Made by a program: the position numbers and the translations under genes
Notes under the pieces: model-generated
Databases searched by the model: none
Told to the model about the DNA's origin: nothing
Seen by the model: the letters and a program-made list of their open reading frames with translations, nothing else
Shown here: positions 9,499 through 16,751 of the stretch, piece by piece
Layout: every line of letters begins with the position of its first letter
Numbering within the stretch: position 1 is the stretch's first letter
Source of the DNA: an uncultured Clostridia bacterium
Lineage (GTDB): Bacteria; Bacillota; Clostridia; Oscillospirales; CAG-272
Reading direction: 5' to 3'
Length of the DNA: 32,110 nt
NCBI GenBank assembly: GCA_947627475.1
Contig: CANQWE010000019.1
Span: 1-32,110 of the forward strand

Positions 9499-11595
9499 AT
9501 GAAGAAAACGATTTCGTGCCTCCTTGTGATCTTGATGATGGCTTCTATGATCCTGTGCACAGCCCCTGGCAGTCACGCGGCAGACGATCCCACCGCTTCT
9601 TATGTTCCCCAGAAAGCGGAACATGAAGACAGCGGGATTTCTCTGTGGTTTGACTACAGCAGCAAAAAAGTCAGCAGTTCCAATACCCAAAGCAGCGGGT
9701 TGGATACCTTTGCTGCCTATATGGCCAAGAATGAAATAGAAAATATCCAGTTTGTCCTGTACGCTGAAGAGGGCCGCGCAGATATGGACGCCCAGATCCA
9801 GCCCTTTACCAATGAAAGTGGAGATACCATTGACAGTGAACTGTTTATTCAGTACTATCATGACTGTGGGGAAAATGGGATGGTGCCGGATGCCATTCCC
9901 CCCCTTGCGGCATACGGTGCTTTTGATTTGCCTGCAGGCAAGTCCCAGGCTTTTCTGATTAAGCTGAAAACGGCGGCAGACACCCCTGCAGGCTGGTATT
10001 CCGCCGATCTCACCGTTCGAAACAGCCAAGGGCAGGAAGTGAAAGTGGCAACGGTTTTTGCATATGTATGGGACTTTGCCCTGTCGGAGGAAACTGCCTG
10101 TGCCACCAGCATCAATTTGGACAGGGGATATCTGCTGCGGGCCCATAAAGGAACAACCCTTTCTGATACAGAACTGTACAAAGTATATTACGATTACATG
10201 CTGGAAAACCGGGTTTGCGCGTATAATCTGCCGTATGATCTGTACGAAACAGAGGCGCTGGAATATATGGACAATCCCAGAGTCACCTCATATCAATACG
10301 CTGCAAATAACGCATCCATGATGCAGATTCTCTTTATGATGGTTTTCAATGATCCGGAAATGGGGCCTTCCCGCTTTGATAAAGCATATTATTTCAGCAA
10401 TATTGTAGACGCGGCAAAGCCCGCCGATCTGGAAGCGCTGCGGGCGCACTATGATAAAATAGCAGAAAGTGTTTCCTCCTATACCCCAGATTATGCAAAA
10501 GTTCCCTTCTGGTTTATTTCTACATATATCAACGATATTGATTACCCGACCTCGGAAGGAGAGGTTATTGACCAGATCCAATACTACAGTGACTTCGTCA
10601 ATCTGTGGTGCTCCAAAACCTTTGCCTTTACCGGCAAGGAAGAGCTGTCCGTTCCCGGAGCAAAGGTCCTGCAGCCGGAAAAATGGGATAGTGTGTACGG
10701 CACCTTCCAGGAAAGAATGGCTGCAAAAAGGGAGGCCGGTCAAAAGGTTTGGTGGTTTATCTCCTGGGATGTAGAGGCGCCGTATATCAACTACTATATG
10801 CAAACAGACGGTACTGCTCAGCGCCTCCTTTTCTGGCAGCAATTTGACCACAATGTAGAAGGGTTTCTATACAATTTTGTAAACTTCTGGATCGCAGACA
10901 CAGAGGATCCCTACGAAAACAACGTATCCAACGCGGCTTATCCCAATGCGCACGGAGAGTCCATTCTTCTGTATCCTGGTACAAAGTACGGCATCGACGG
11001 CCCTGTAGGCAGCCTTCGAATGGAAGCGATGCGGGATGGCATCGAAGACTACCAAATGCTTACCATGCTGCGGGATTACAAAGATTCTGCAGCCACAGAT
11101 GCCCTGATCGATCAGCTCACCACTGGAATGGTGCATTATTCTACAGATGCAGAAAAATATAATACCGTTCGCAGAGCTTTGGGAGAAGCAGTTGAAGCTG
11201 CCGCACGGACAGAAAACTGCCCCCACGATTATACCTGCGTCACTGTGCCTGCAACCTGTACTGCACCCGGCAGCAATACTTATACCTGCAGCTTGTGCGG
11301 TGATACCTATACGGAAGAACTCCCTATAATCGCACATACCTTTGAAAACGGCGTGTGTACCCAGTGCGGTGCACCGGATCCCAGTGTTACGCCCAGCTTT
11401 AAAAAGGGAGACGTGGACGGAGACGGGGAGATCACCATCCGGGATGTGGGCATTCTACGCCTGTATCTGGCAGATAAATATACCTTGGATGTCCTAGGCA
11501 GTCTGGCCGGAGATACAGATGGAGACGGGGAGATTACCATCCGGGATGTGGGGACCCTGCGCCTGTATCTGGCAGATAAAATTGCTTTAGACTAA
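9499..11595 (+). CDS. secreted DUF4091 (glycosidase-like) protein with C-terminal dockerin
   Basis: A 698-residue exported protein, probably active on polysaccharide. MKKTISCLLVILMMASMILCTAPGSHA is a signal peptide. A beta-rich N-terminal domain is followed by a TIM-barrel-like region ending in the DUF4091 signature (WWFISWD, then SLRMEAMRDGIEDYQML). Next comes a Cys-rich module with three CxxC-type pairs (about residues 575-630; TCSLCGDTY, VCTQCGA). The last 64 residues are a type I dockerin with two calcium loops (DVDGDGEIT and DTDGDGEIT), each followed by IRDVG.LRLYLADK. A dockerin means docking to a cohesin-bearing scaffold, as in ruminococcal or clostridial cellulosome-like complexes; no cohesin is in the window. 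The track start (TTG 9493) is two codons upstream; ATG 9499 with AAAGGA is preferred. Enzyme activity is not proven for this family. Confidence 0.88.
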   Translation: MKKTISCLLVILMMASMILCTAPGSHAADDPTASYVPQKAEHEDSGISLWFDYSSKKVSSSNTQSSGLDTFAAYMAKNEIENIQFVLYAEEGRADMDAQIQPFTNESGDTIDSELFIQYYHDCGENGMVPDAIPPLAAYGAFDLPAGKSQAFLIKLKTAADTPAGWYSADLTVRNSQGQEVKVATVFAYVWDFALSEETACATSINLDRGYLLRAHKGTTLSDTELYKVYYDYMLENRVCAYNLPYDLYETEALEYMDNPRVTSYQYAANNASMMQILFMMVFNDPEMGPSRFDKAYYFSNIVDAAKPADLEALRAHYDKIAESVSSYTPDYAKVPFWFISTYINDIDYPTSEGEVIDQIQYYSDFVNLWCSKTFAFTGKEELSVPGAKVLQPEKWDSVYGTFQERMAAKREAGQKVWWFISWDVEAPYINYYMQTDGTAQRLLFWQQFDHNVEGFLYNFVNFWIADTEDPYENNVSNAAYPNAHGESILLYPGTKYGIDGPVGSLRMEAMRDGIEDYQMLTMLRDYKDSAATDALIDQLTTGMVHYSTDAEKYNTVRRALGEAVEAAARTENCPHDYTCVTVPATCTAPGSNTYTCSLCGDTYTEELPIIAHTFENGVCTQCGAPDPSVTPSFKKGDVDGDGEITIRDVGILRLYLADKYTLDVLGSLAGDTDGDGEITIRDVGTLRLYLADKIALD
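11410..11580 (+). repeat. near-identical direct repeat encoding the two dockerin segments
   Basis: Two 69-bp copies (11410-11478 and 11512-11580) share long identical runs such as GGAGACGGGGAGAT and CGCCTGTATCTGGCAGATAAA. The similarity at DNA level suggests recent duplication or gene conversion. Confidence 0.85.
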
Positions 11596-11596
11596 T

Positions 11597-11637
11597 AAAA
11601 AAGCAGCGCTGTGCTATGTATGGCGCTGCTTTTTTAT
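11597..11637 (+). terminator. Rho-independent terminator after the dockerin gene
   Basis: AAAAAAGCAGCGC and GCGCTGCTTTTTT pair around a 13-nt loop and are followed by a T-run, just after the stop codon. Confidence 0.92.
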
Positions 11638-11655
11638 GATTTTTTCAAAAAACTA

Positions 11656-11684
11656 TTGCAATTTTTGAAGAATTATGCTATACT
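11656..11684 (+). promoter_or_regulatory. promoter of tRNA-Glu
   Basis: TTGCAA (11656-11661) and TATACT (11679-11684) with a 17-bp spacer, about 18 bp before the tRNA 5' end. Confidence 0.8.
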
Positions 11685-11701
11685 TTTTGATGCTGATACG
11701 C

Positions 11702-11776
11702 GGCCCGTTGGTCAAGCGGCTAAGACACCGCCCTCTCACGGCGGAAACGGGGGTTCGATTCCCCCACGGGTCACCA
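11702..11776 (+). tRNA. tRNA-Glu (anticodon CUC)
   Basis: A complete 75-nt cloverleaf including encoded CCA. The acceptor GGCCCGT pairs with ACGGGTC. The anticodon stem CCGCC/GGCGG holds the loop CTCTCAC, giving anticodon CUC, which reads GAG. The T arm is GGGGG-TTCGATT-CCCCC. It has its own promoter and terminator. Confidence 0.97.
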
Positions 11777-11809
11777 ATCCTGAAAGCTTTGGCTTTCGGG
11801 ATTTTTTTG
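11776..11809 (+). terminator. terminator of the tRNA unit
   Basis: AATCCTGAAAGC-TTTG-GCTTTCGGGATT followed by TTTTTTT, starting directly at the encoded CCA. Confidence 0.92.
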
Positions 11810-11838
11810 TATAGAAACGGGAAATCCCTGGGGATTCC

Positions 11839-11867
11839 TTGACAAACATATATAAATATGGTAGCAT
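11839..11867 (+). promoter_or_regulatory. promoter of the lipoprotein gene
   Basis: TTGACA (11839-11844), 17-bp AT-rich spacer, TAGCAT (11862-11867). Confidence 0.7.
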
Positions 11868-11909
11868 TTTGTAAATAATATTTTTGTTAAGTAGCAAAGG
11901 AGAAGGCCT

Positions 11910-12722
11910 ATGAAAAGCACCCGGAAAATTGCAGCATGGCTTTTAATCGCTGCCCTCATAACAGGCGTCCTTGCCAGCTGCTCTAAAGATGAAGACAAGC
12001 CTGATGCAGAATCTACTAAGCCGGAAACCACAGAAGAAGTGCAGACAACGGCCTTGGAAGAGACCACAGAATTTGAGCCTGGACAAACACGACCCACGGC
12101 AGATTCGAACTCTCAGCTAGAATACGAGATCAGTTATACCCAAGTACATCTTTATGAAATAAGCAGCGGATCCGTATGGATGCAGGCAATTGCCGAAATA
12201 AAAAATACAGGAGAAACAAATTTGAGTATGGACACCGCTACATTCCTTGTCAAGGACAGTACCGGAGAAACCATCGCCAACAAGGGCAACGTCCTTTCCT
12301 ATCCCAGAATACTTTCTGCGGGAGAAAAAGGATATTTCTATATGGAAGCGCCCCTTTCCGGTGTTGATGTAAACACACAGCTCACCCTGGAACCCCAAGT
12401 GGAAATTTCAAAAACGTCTGTAGTGAAGCATACCTTTGAAGCAACAGACACAAAACTCTCCACCAATGCCCTGGGAGATTTGACCGTCACAGGAAAAATT
12501 CATAACACCACTGACAAAACCTATGAAACCATATATACAGCCACGATCCTGTATGATGAAAAGGATCTTCCTATCGGGTTGATTCCCTCCAGTGCGTCTT
12601 ATTCCCTTGTATCCGGAGAGACGGCAGAACTTGCAGATGCAGCGTTTGCCCTGCCGGATACGGTCGATGAAGACGCTGTTGCGAGCTTTACTGTGTTGGC
12701 TTACGCAATTTCATTTACGTAA
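11910..12722 (+). CDS. putative lipoprotein with Thr/Glu-rich linker and FxLYD-like beta domains
   Basis: A 270-residue predicted lipoprotein anchored outside the membrane. The signal sequence ends in a lipobox (GVLASC, Cys about residue 25). A low-complexity acidic/Thr-rich linker (about residues 27-65) follows. Two beta-rich stretches come next: VWMQAIAEIKNTGETNLSM, and LTVTGKIHNTTDKTYETIYT with ATILYDEKDLPIGL. The second looks like the FxLYD domain of Firmicutes surface proteins, typical for reading cell-surface or extracytoplasmic contacts, though no precise function is known. AGGAGAAGGCCT gives a good ribosome site. It is a single-gene unit between its promoter and the terminator at 12732. 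Confidence 0.82.
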   Translation: MKSTRKIAAWLLIAALITGVLASCSKDEDKPDAESTKPETTEEVQTTALEETTEFEPGQTRPTADSNSQLEYEISYTQVHLYEISSGSVWMQAIAEIKNTGETNLSMDTATFLVKDSTGETIANKGNVLSYPRILSAGEKGYFYMEAPLSGVDVNTQLTLEPQVEISKTSVVKHTFEATDTKLSTNALGDLTVTGKIHNTTDKTYETIYTATILYDEKDLPIGLIPSSASYSLVSGETAELADAAFALPDTVDEDAVASFTVLAYAISFT

Positions 12723-12731
12723 TAAAATACA

Positions 12732-12773
12732 AAATAGTCTGCTGGAAATAAATTTCCAGCAGACTATTTATTT
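12732..12773 (+). terminator. Rho-independent terminator
   Basis: AAATAGTCTGCTGGAAAT and ATTTCCAGCAGACTATTT pair almost perfectly; AT-rich flanks follow. Confidence 0.9.
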
Positions 12774-12816
12774 ATATCTTTTCAGGCACAAAGTTTCATT
12801 TTTTTACAATCTTCTA

Positions 12817-12845
12817 TTTACATTTCAGACAAATTCTGCTATACT
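12817..12845 (+). promoter_or_regulatory. promoter of the pyrR-uraA operon
   Basis: TTTACA (12817-12822) and TATACT (12840-12845), spacer 17 bp, upstream of the attenuator leader. Confidence 0.8.
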
Positions 12846-12885
12846 TTGTTTAGTATTTGTCAATATATAAAAGAACGCATAGGTG

Positions 12886-12962
12886 AAATTTTTAAGCGGC
12901 TCCGTGAAGCCGGTAAGATTTACAGCCAGTGCTGCAGTCTTGCCGCGCGCAAGACTTTTTTT
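12886..12962 (+). promoter_or_regulatory. PyrR-binding attenuator with terminator
   Basis: The leader contains an anti-antiterminator hairpin of PyrR type. A lower stem AAATTTT/AAGATTT (12887-12893 with 12915-12921) carries an internal loop, then GGCT/AGCC closes the hexaloop CCGTGA (12902-12907), which fits the CNGNGA loop bound by PyrR. It is followed by the terminator AGTCTTG-CCGCGCG-CAAGACT-TTTTTT (12936-12962). By family knowledge, UMP-loaded PyrR stabilises the first hairpin and so promotes termination. The regulated genes are pyrR itself and the uracil permease. Confidence 0.88.
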
Positions 12963-12988
12963 ATGGAAAGAACAGGAATGGGCATAAA

Positions 12989-13528
12989 GTGAATTTGAAA
13001 GCAATTTTAATGGATGAAGCGGCTATGATGCGCAGCCTGGCCAGAATCACCCACGAAATTATCGAGCGCAACCGTGGATGCGACGACCTTTGTCTGATTG
13101 GAATCAAACGTAGGGGCGTTCCCCTCTCCGCTGTACTGGCCGCAAATATGCAGAAATTCGAAGGTGCAGCCGTACCGGCCGGTTATGTAGATATTACACG
13201 TTACAGAGATGATCTGACACAGGTCTGCGCGGTACCGACGGCGGCGGACAGTCTTTATCCCGTGGATGTTACAGGAAAAACAGTGGTGCTGGTAGACGAT
13301 GTGATCTATACAGGCCGCACCGCGCGGGCCGCCATCGAGGCCGTTTTTACAGCAGGCCGCCCCAAAAACATCCAGCTTGCAGTGCTTATCGACCGGGGGC
13401 ACCGGGAGCTTCCCATCAAACCGGACTTTGTAGGAAAAAATGTGCCCACTGCCCACGATGAAATCATCCAGGTGATGGTACAGGAAACCGATGGAATATG
13501 GCAGGTTTGCCTTGGCAAGGCAGAGTAA
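12989..13528 (+). CDS. pyrR: bifunctional pyrimidine operon attenuator/uracil phosphoribosyltransferase
   Basis: PyrR senses UMP/UTP and binds pyr mRNA leaders; it also converts uracil and PRPP to UMP. The 179-residue product has the PRPP loop VVLVDDVIYTGRTARAAI and the family N-terminus (ILMDEAAMMRSLARITHEIIERN) and GIKRRGVPLS. The track start at 12929 would place coding inside the terminator hairpin; GTG at 12989 gives the expected length and has AGGAATGGG upstream. Its own leader carries the matching binding hairpin, so it is autoregulated. uraA follows after 72 bp. Confidence 0.95.
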   Translation: MNLKAILMDEAAMMRSLARITHEIIERNRGCDDLCLIGIKRRGVPLSAVLAANMQKFEGAAVPAGYVDITRYRDDLTQVCAVPTAADSLYPVDVTGKTVVLVDDVIYTGRTARAAIEAVFTAGRPKNIQLAVLIDRGHRELPIKPDFVGKNVPTAHDEIIQVMVQETDGIWQVCLGKAE

Positions 13529-13541
13529 AATAGGTTGATGT

Positions 13542-13585
13542 GCGGCTGCAGCCGCTTTCAATAGAATCTGTGCCGCTATGCGGCA
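13542..13585 (+). other. two GC-rich hairpins between pyrR and uraA
   Basis: GCGGCTGCAGCCGC (13542-13555) is self-complementary and TGCCGC-TAT-GCGGCA (13571-13585) forms a second hairpin just before the uraA ribosome site. Their arms are also complementary to each other. Neither has a following T-run, so I do not call terminators; they could affect mRNA processing or translation of uraA. Confidence 0.4.
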
Positions 13586-13600
13586 AGAACGGAGTGTTTT

Positions 13601-14974
13601 ATGAAACTGATTTACAACATGCAGGACAAGCCCCGAACCGGGCAGCTGATTATTTTCTCCCTGCAGCAGCTGCTGGCAATCATGACCGCTACGCTGGTGG
13701 TTCCGGTGATCGTAGGAAACGGTATGAGCACCGGCGCGGCACTGTTCGGCGCGGGTGTTGGCACCCTTGTGTATATCCTCTTTACCAAAAGAAGAAGTCC
13801 TGTATTTTTGGGTTCCTCCTTCGCGTTCATTGGACCTATGTCCACTGCTTTCGCAGGGGCGGTCGCCATGTCCTCTCTCGAGCTTGGGTACCTTGGACTG
13901 ATCATTGGCGCGATCTTCGCAGGACTGGTTTACGTGGTTATTGCAATTGTAGTAAAATTTGCAGGGGTTAAATGGGTATCCAAACTGATGCCCGCAGTCG
14001 TTATCGGCCCTACCGTAGCGCTTATCGGACTGTCTCTTGCAGGCAACGCGGTGGGAGACCTAACAAAGGGAAATGTGCTGGGAGCAGACGGCCTTCCCGC
14101 AGCATCCCCTCTGATTGCCATCCTTTGCGGTCTGGTCACCTTGATTGTAACCATCCTTTGCTCTACTTATGGCAAAAAGAATGTAAAAATGATTCCCTTT
14201 ATCATCGGCATCCTGTCCGGTTATGCCTTTGCCGCTGTCTTGACCATTATCGGCAATGCGGCTGATCTGGATGTACTGAAGGTGATCGACTTTTCTGTGT
14301 TCAACCGTCTGCTTGTAGATGGGAAGGTTGCGCTGGGAACCTTTTTTGCCGTACCGGACTTTACCTTTCTTACAGCAGTGAAGGGATTTGAAAGTCTGGA
14401 TGTTCAGTATCTGGGCACAGTTGCTGTAGCCTACATTCCCGTTGCGTTCGTGGTGTTTGCAGAGCACCTGGCTGACCACAAAAACATCTCCTCCATTATT
14501 GAAAAGGATCTTCTGGAAGATCCGGGGCTTCATAGAACACTGCTGGGAGACGGTGTTGGTTCTATGGTAGGCGCTGTTTTCGGCGGTTGCCCAAATACCA
14601 CCTATGGCGAATCTGTCGCTTGTGTTGCCATTACAAGAAATGCTTCTATCTATACCATCATCGGCGCAGCAGTAGGTGCTATCATCGCTTCTTTCATCAA
14701 TCCCTTTATTGTGTTTGTCAACTCCATTCCTTCCTGTGTAATGGGCGGCGTTTGTATGGCCCTGTACGGATTTATTGCAGTAAGCGGCCTCAAAATGATT
14801 CAGAAGGTAGACCTGGAAGAAAACAGAAACTTGTTTGTTGTATCTGTAATCTTGATTTCGGGGATCGGCGGTCTGACGGTGACCTTTGGCAAGGTAACCC
14901 TCACATCTGTTGCCTGCGCTCTGATCCTGGGAATTCTTACCAATGTAATTCTCGGAAAAAAGAAAGAACAATAA
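13601..14974 (+). CDS. uraA: uracil permease (NCS2 family)
   Basis: An integral membrane transporter of 457 residues that imports uracil by proton symport. About 14 hydrophobic segments are evident. The N-terminal QQLLAIMTATLVVPVIVG, the TM8 motif FVVFAEHLADH and the TM10 motif GGCPNTTYGES are NCS2 hallmarks; the two Glu residues correspond to those coordinating uracil and proton coupling in E. coli UraA (family knowledge). CGGAG precedes the ATG. Together with pyrR it forms a pyrimidine-salvage operon governed by the upstream attenuator and ending at the terminator at 14998. Confidence 0.95.
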   Translation: MKLIYNMQDKPRTGQLIIFSLQQLLAIMTATLVVPVIVGNGMSTGAALFGAGVGTLVYILFTKRRSPVFLGSSFAFIGPMSTAFAGAVAMSSLELGYLGLIIGAIFAGLVYVVIAIVVKFAGVKWVSKLMPAVVIGPTVALIGLSLAGNAVGDLTKGNVLGADGLPAASPLIAILCGLVTLIVTILCSTYGKKNVKMIPFIIGILSGYAFAAVLTIIGNAADLDVLKVIDFSVFNRLLVDGKVALGTFFAVPDFTFLTAVKGFESLDVQYLGTVAVAYIPVAFVVFAEHLADHKNISSIIEKDLLEDPGLHRTLLGDGVGSMVGAVFGGCPNTTYGESVACVAITRNASIYTIIGAAVGAIIASFINPFIVFVNSIPSCVMGGVCMALYGFIAVSGLKMIQKVDLEENRNLFVVSVILISGIGGLTVTFGKVTLTSVACALILGILTNVILGKKKEQ

Positions 14975-14997
14975 AATTTTATATTCTTCCTGCAAAA

Positions 14998-15035
14998 GAG
15001 AACCTTTGCCACAGGCAAGGGTTCTCTTTCTCTTT
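14998..15035 (+). terminator. terminator after uraA
   Basis: GAGAACC-tt-TGCC-aca-GGCA-ag-GGTTCTC, followed by TTTCTCTTTT. Confidence 0.85.
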
Positions 15036-15069
15036 TATCCCGAATATAGTAAAGGGACGGAGGAAAAGC

Positions 15070-15120
15070 ATGAAGCCGCTCCCTGCGGCCTGCTTATACA
15101 TATATGAAACAGACAAGTAA
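15070..15120 (+). CDS. 16-codon leader ORF overlapping the flippase start
   Basis: The ORF MKPLPAACLYIYETDK begins 5 nt after a very good ribosome site (GGACGGAGGAAAAGC) and stops at 15118-15120, 14 nt inside the flippase gene. The flippase ATG at 15104 has no Shine-Dalgarno of its own. The simplest reading is translational coupling: ribosomes finish the short ORF and reinitiate at 15104. A regulatory role for the peptide is possible but unproven. Confidence 0.5.
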   Translation: MKPLPAACLYIYETDK

Positions 15121-16684
15121 ATCCCAAAAATATTTTATGAATGCCATTCTGCTGTCCGCTGTAACAGTGGGACTACGTGCCATCGGCGTGAGCTTCAACG
15201 CTTTTGTGGCAAAAAAAATAGGGTCTCAAGCGCTGGGGCTGTTTACCCTTGTGATGAGCGTATATTCCTTAGCAATTACCCTGGCGGTGTCCGGCGTCAA
15301 TTTGGCCGCTGTGCGCATGACGTCAGAACGACTGGCCCGGTGCGAACAAAAGGGCATCGGGGGAAAGGCGCTGCGCCAGGCACTGCGCCAGGAGCTGGCC
15401 GGTTGTATCGGGTACAGCTTATTCTTCGGTCTTTTCGCCGGTATGTTGCTGTTTACCCTGTCTGGTATTTTAGGTACCTATGTTTTGGGGGATATCCGCA
15501 CAATTCCCTCTCTGCGCCTGCTTAGCATAGGACTTGTCCCTATCTCCCTGTCCTCTGCCCTTGCCGGATATTTTACAGGACTACGCAAAGTATACAAAAA
15601 TGCAGCTATTTCTATCTGCGAGCAGTTTGTGCAAATCGCGCTGGTATCTGCCGGTCTGGTAATCATTGCCCCAAGGGGTATCGAATATGCTTGCCTTGCC
15701 GTAGTGGCAGGTGCGGCGATCTCCGAAATTGCTTCTCTGATTCTTGCCGTCCTGCTTTATATAACAGACCGGGGTGTGAAAATACGTTCCAATGAAAGCG
15801 TAGCCTCCCCTCCATATAAGAGACGCTCCGGAGCCTTGTCCCGGGCTGCTGCCATTGCGTTTCCGGTAGCGGCCGGCTCTTATGTCCGTCAGGGACTGCT
15901 GTGTGCGGAGCATCTTGCTATCCCCTCCGGACTGCGCAAAAGCGGCGCGAATCCCGATGGCGCCCTGGCCTCCTATGGCGTACTTCATGGAATGGCTTTC
16001 CCCCTCATATTTTTTCCCTCTTCGGTAATCAGCGCTTTTGCCTCCCTGCTGGTGCCGGAACTGTCAGAATGTCTGGCCACCAACAACGAAATCCGGGCAC
16101 GGGAAATCGGCATTAAGGTAGTGCGGGTCAGCCTGTGGTTTTCCATGGGAGTGGCCGGAATTTTTCTGGCTTTTTCTCATGCTCTGGGTATGGGGGTATA
16201 CGACAGCAGCGAGGCAGGGCGTTATATCGCCGCCTTTGCACCCCTGGTACCGCTGATGTATCTGGATACCTCCGTAGACTCCATTTTAAAGGGGCTGGGG
16301 CAACAGGTATACTGTATGAAGGTAAATATACTGGATGCAGGCCTCAGCCTCATTCTGGTCCTTACACTGGTTCCACGGTTCGGCATATGGGGATACGTGG
16401 CATGTGTTTATATCACAGAAACGGTTAACGCCGCCCTCAGTATCAGCCGAATGTTGGCTGTGACAAAAATCCGCTTTTTGCTTCGCTGGGTCGCCGTACC
16501 GGGCCTGTCCGCCCTGGCAGCCTGCAGCGGCGTTCGCCTGCTTACATCCTTTCTGCATACCTCCCTGCCAATGCCCCTGCAAATCGGCCTTACCATCCTG
16601 ATATATGTCATTTTATTGATTCTTTCCCGCTCCATTACCCGCCTCGATATCCAGTATGCGAAAAAAATGCTGCTTCGTACTTGA
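15104..16684 (+). CDS. SpoVB/MurJ-like polysaccharide (lipid-linked sugar) flippase family protein
   Basis: A 526-residue multi-pass membrane protein of the MOP superfamily (PST/SpoVB type) expected to flip lipid-linked sugar precursors across the membrane. Features are the early segments FMNAILLSAVTVGLRAIGVSF and GLFTLVMSVYSLAITLAVSG, the basic cytoplasmic loop between the two halves, and about 14 hydrophobic helices. Length is that of SpoVB. Whether it serves sporulation, peptidoglycan or capsule cannot be told. The ATG at 15104 lacks a ribosome site; it lies inside a well-started 16-codon ORF. The next gene's promoter overlaps its stop codon. Confidence 0.85.
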   Translation: MKQTSKSQKYFMNAILLSAVTVGLRAIGVSFNAFVAKKIGSQALGLFTLVMSVYSLAITLAVSGVNLAAVRMTSERLARCEQKGIGGKALRQALRQELAGCIGYSLFFGLFAGMLLFTLSGILGTYVLGDIRTIPSLRLLSIGLVPISLSSALAGYFTGLRKVYKNAAISICEQFVQIALVSAGLVIIAPRGIEYACLAVVAGAAISEIASLILAVLLYITDRGVKIRSNESVASPPYKRRSGALSRAAAIAFPVAAGSYVRQGLLCAEHLAIPSGLRKSGANPDGALASYGVLHGMAFPLIFFPSSVISAFASLLVPELSECLATNNEIRAREIGIKVVRVSLWFSMGVAGIFLAFSHALGMGVYDSSEAGRYIAAFAPLVPLMYLDTSVDSILKGLGQQVYCMKVNILDAGLSLILVLTLVPRFGIWGYVACVYITETVNAALSISRMLAVTKIRFLLRWVAVPGLSALAACSGVRLLTSFLHTSLPMPLQIGLTILIYVILLILSRSITRLDIQYAKKMLLRT

Positions 16685-16708
16685 CTTTGCTGACTGCTAT
16701 GATAAAAT
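16681..16708 (+). promoter_or_regulatory. promoter of the GH3 gene, overlapping the flippase stop
   Basis: TTGACT (16681-16686) contains the flippase stop codon TGA; TAAAAT (16703-16708) follows after 16 bp, about 45 bp before the GH3 start. Confidence 0.6.
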
Positions 16709-16751
16709 ATAGGTTGATTGTTTAAAATGTGTAGGAAGGACTGCCATACAT

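Noticed and set aside
13542-13585. Terminator between pyrR and uraA
   Set aside because: The hairpins are GC-rich but have no T-run after them, and uraA has no promoter of its own that I can see.
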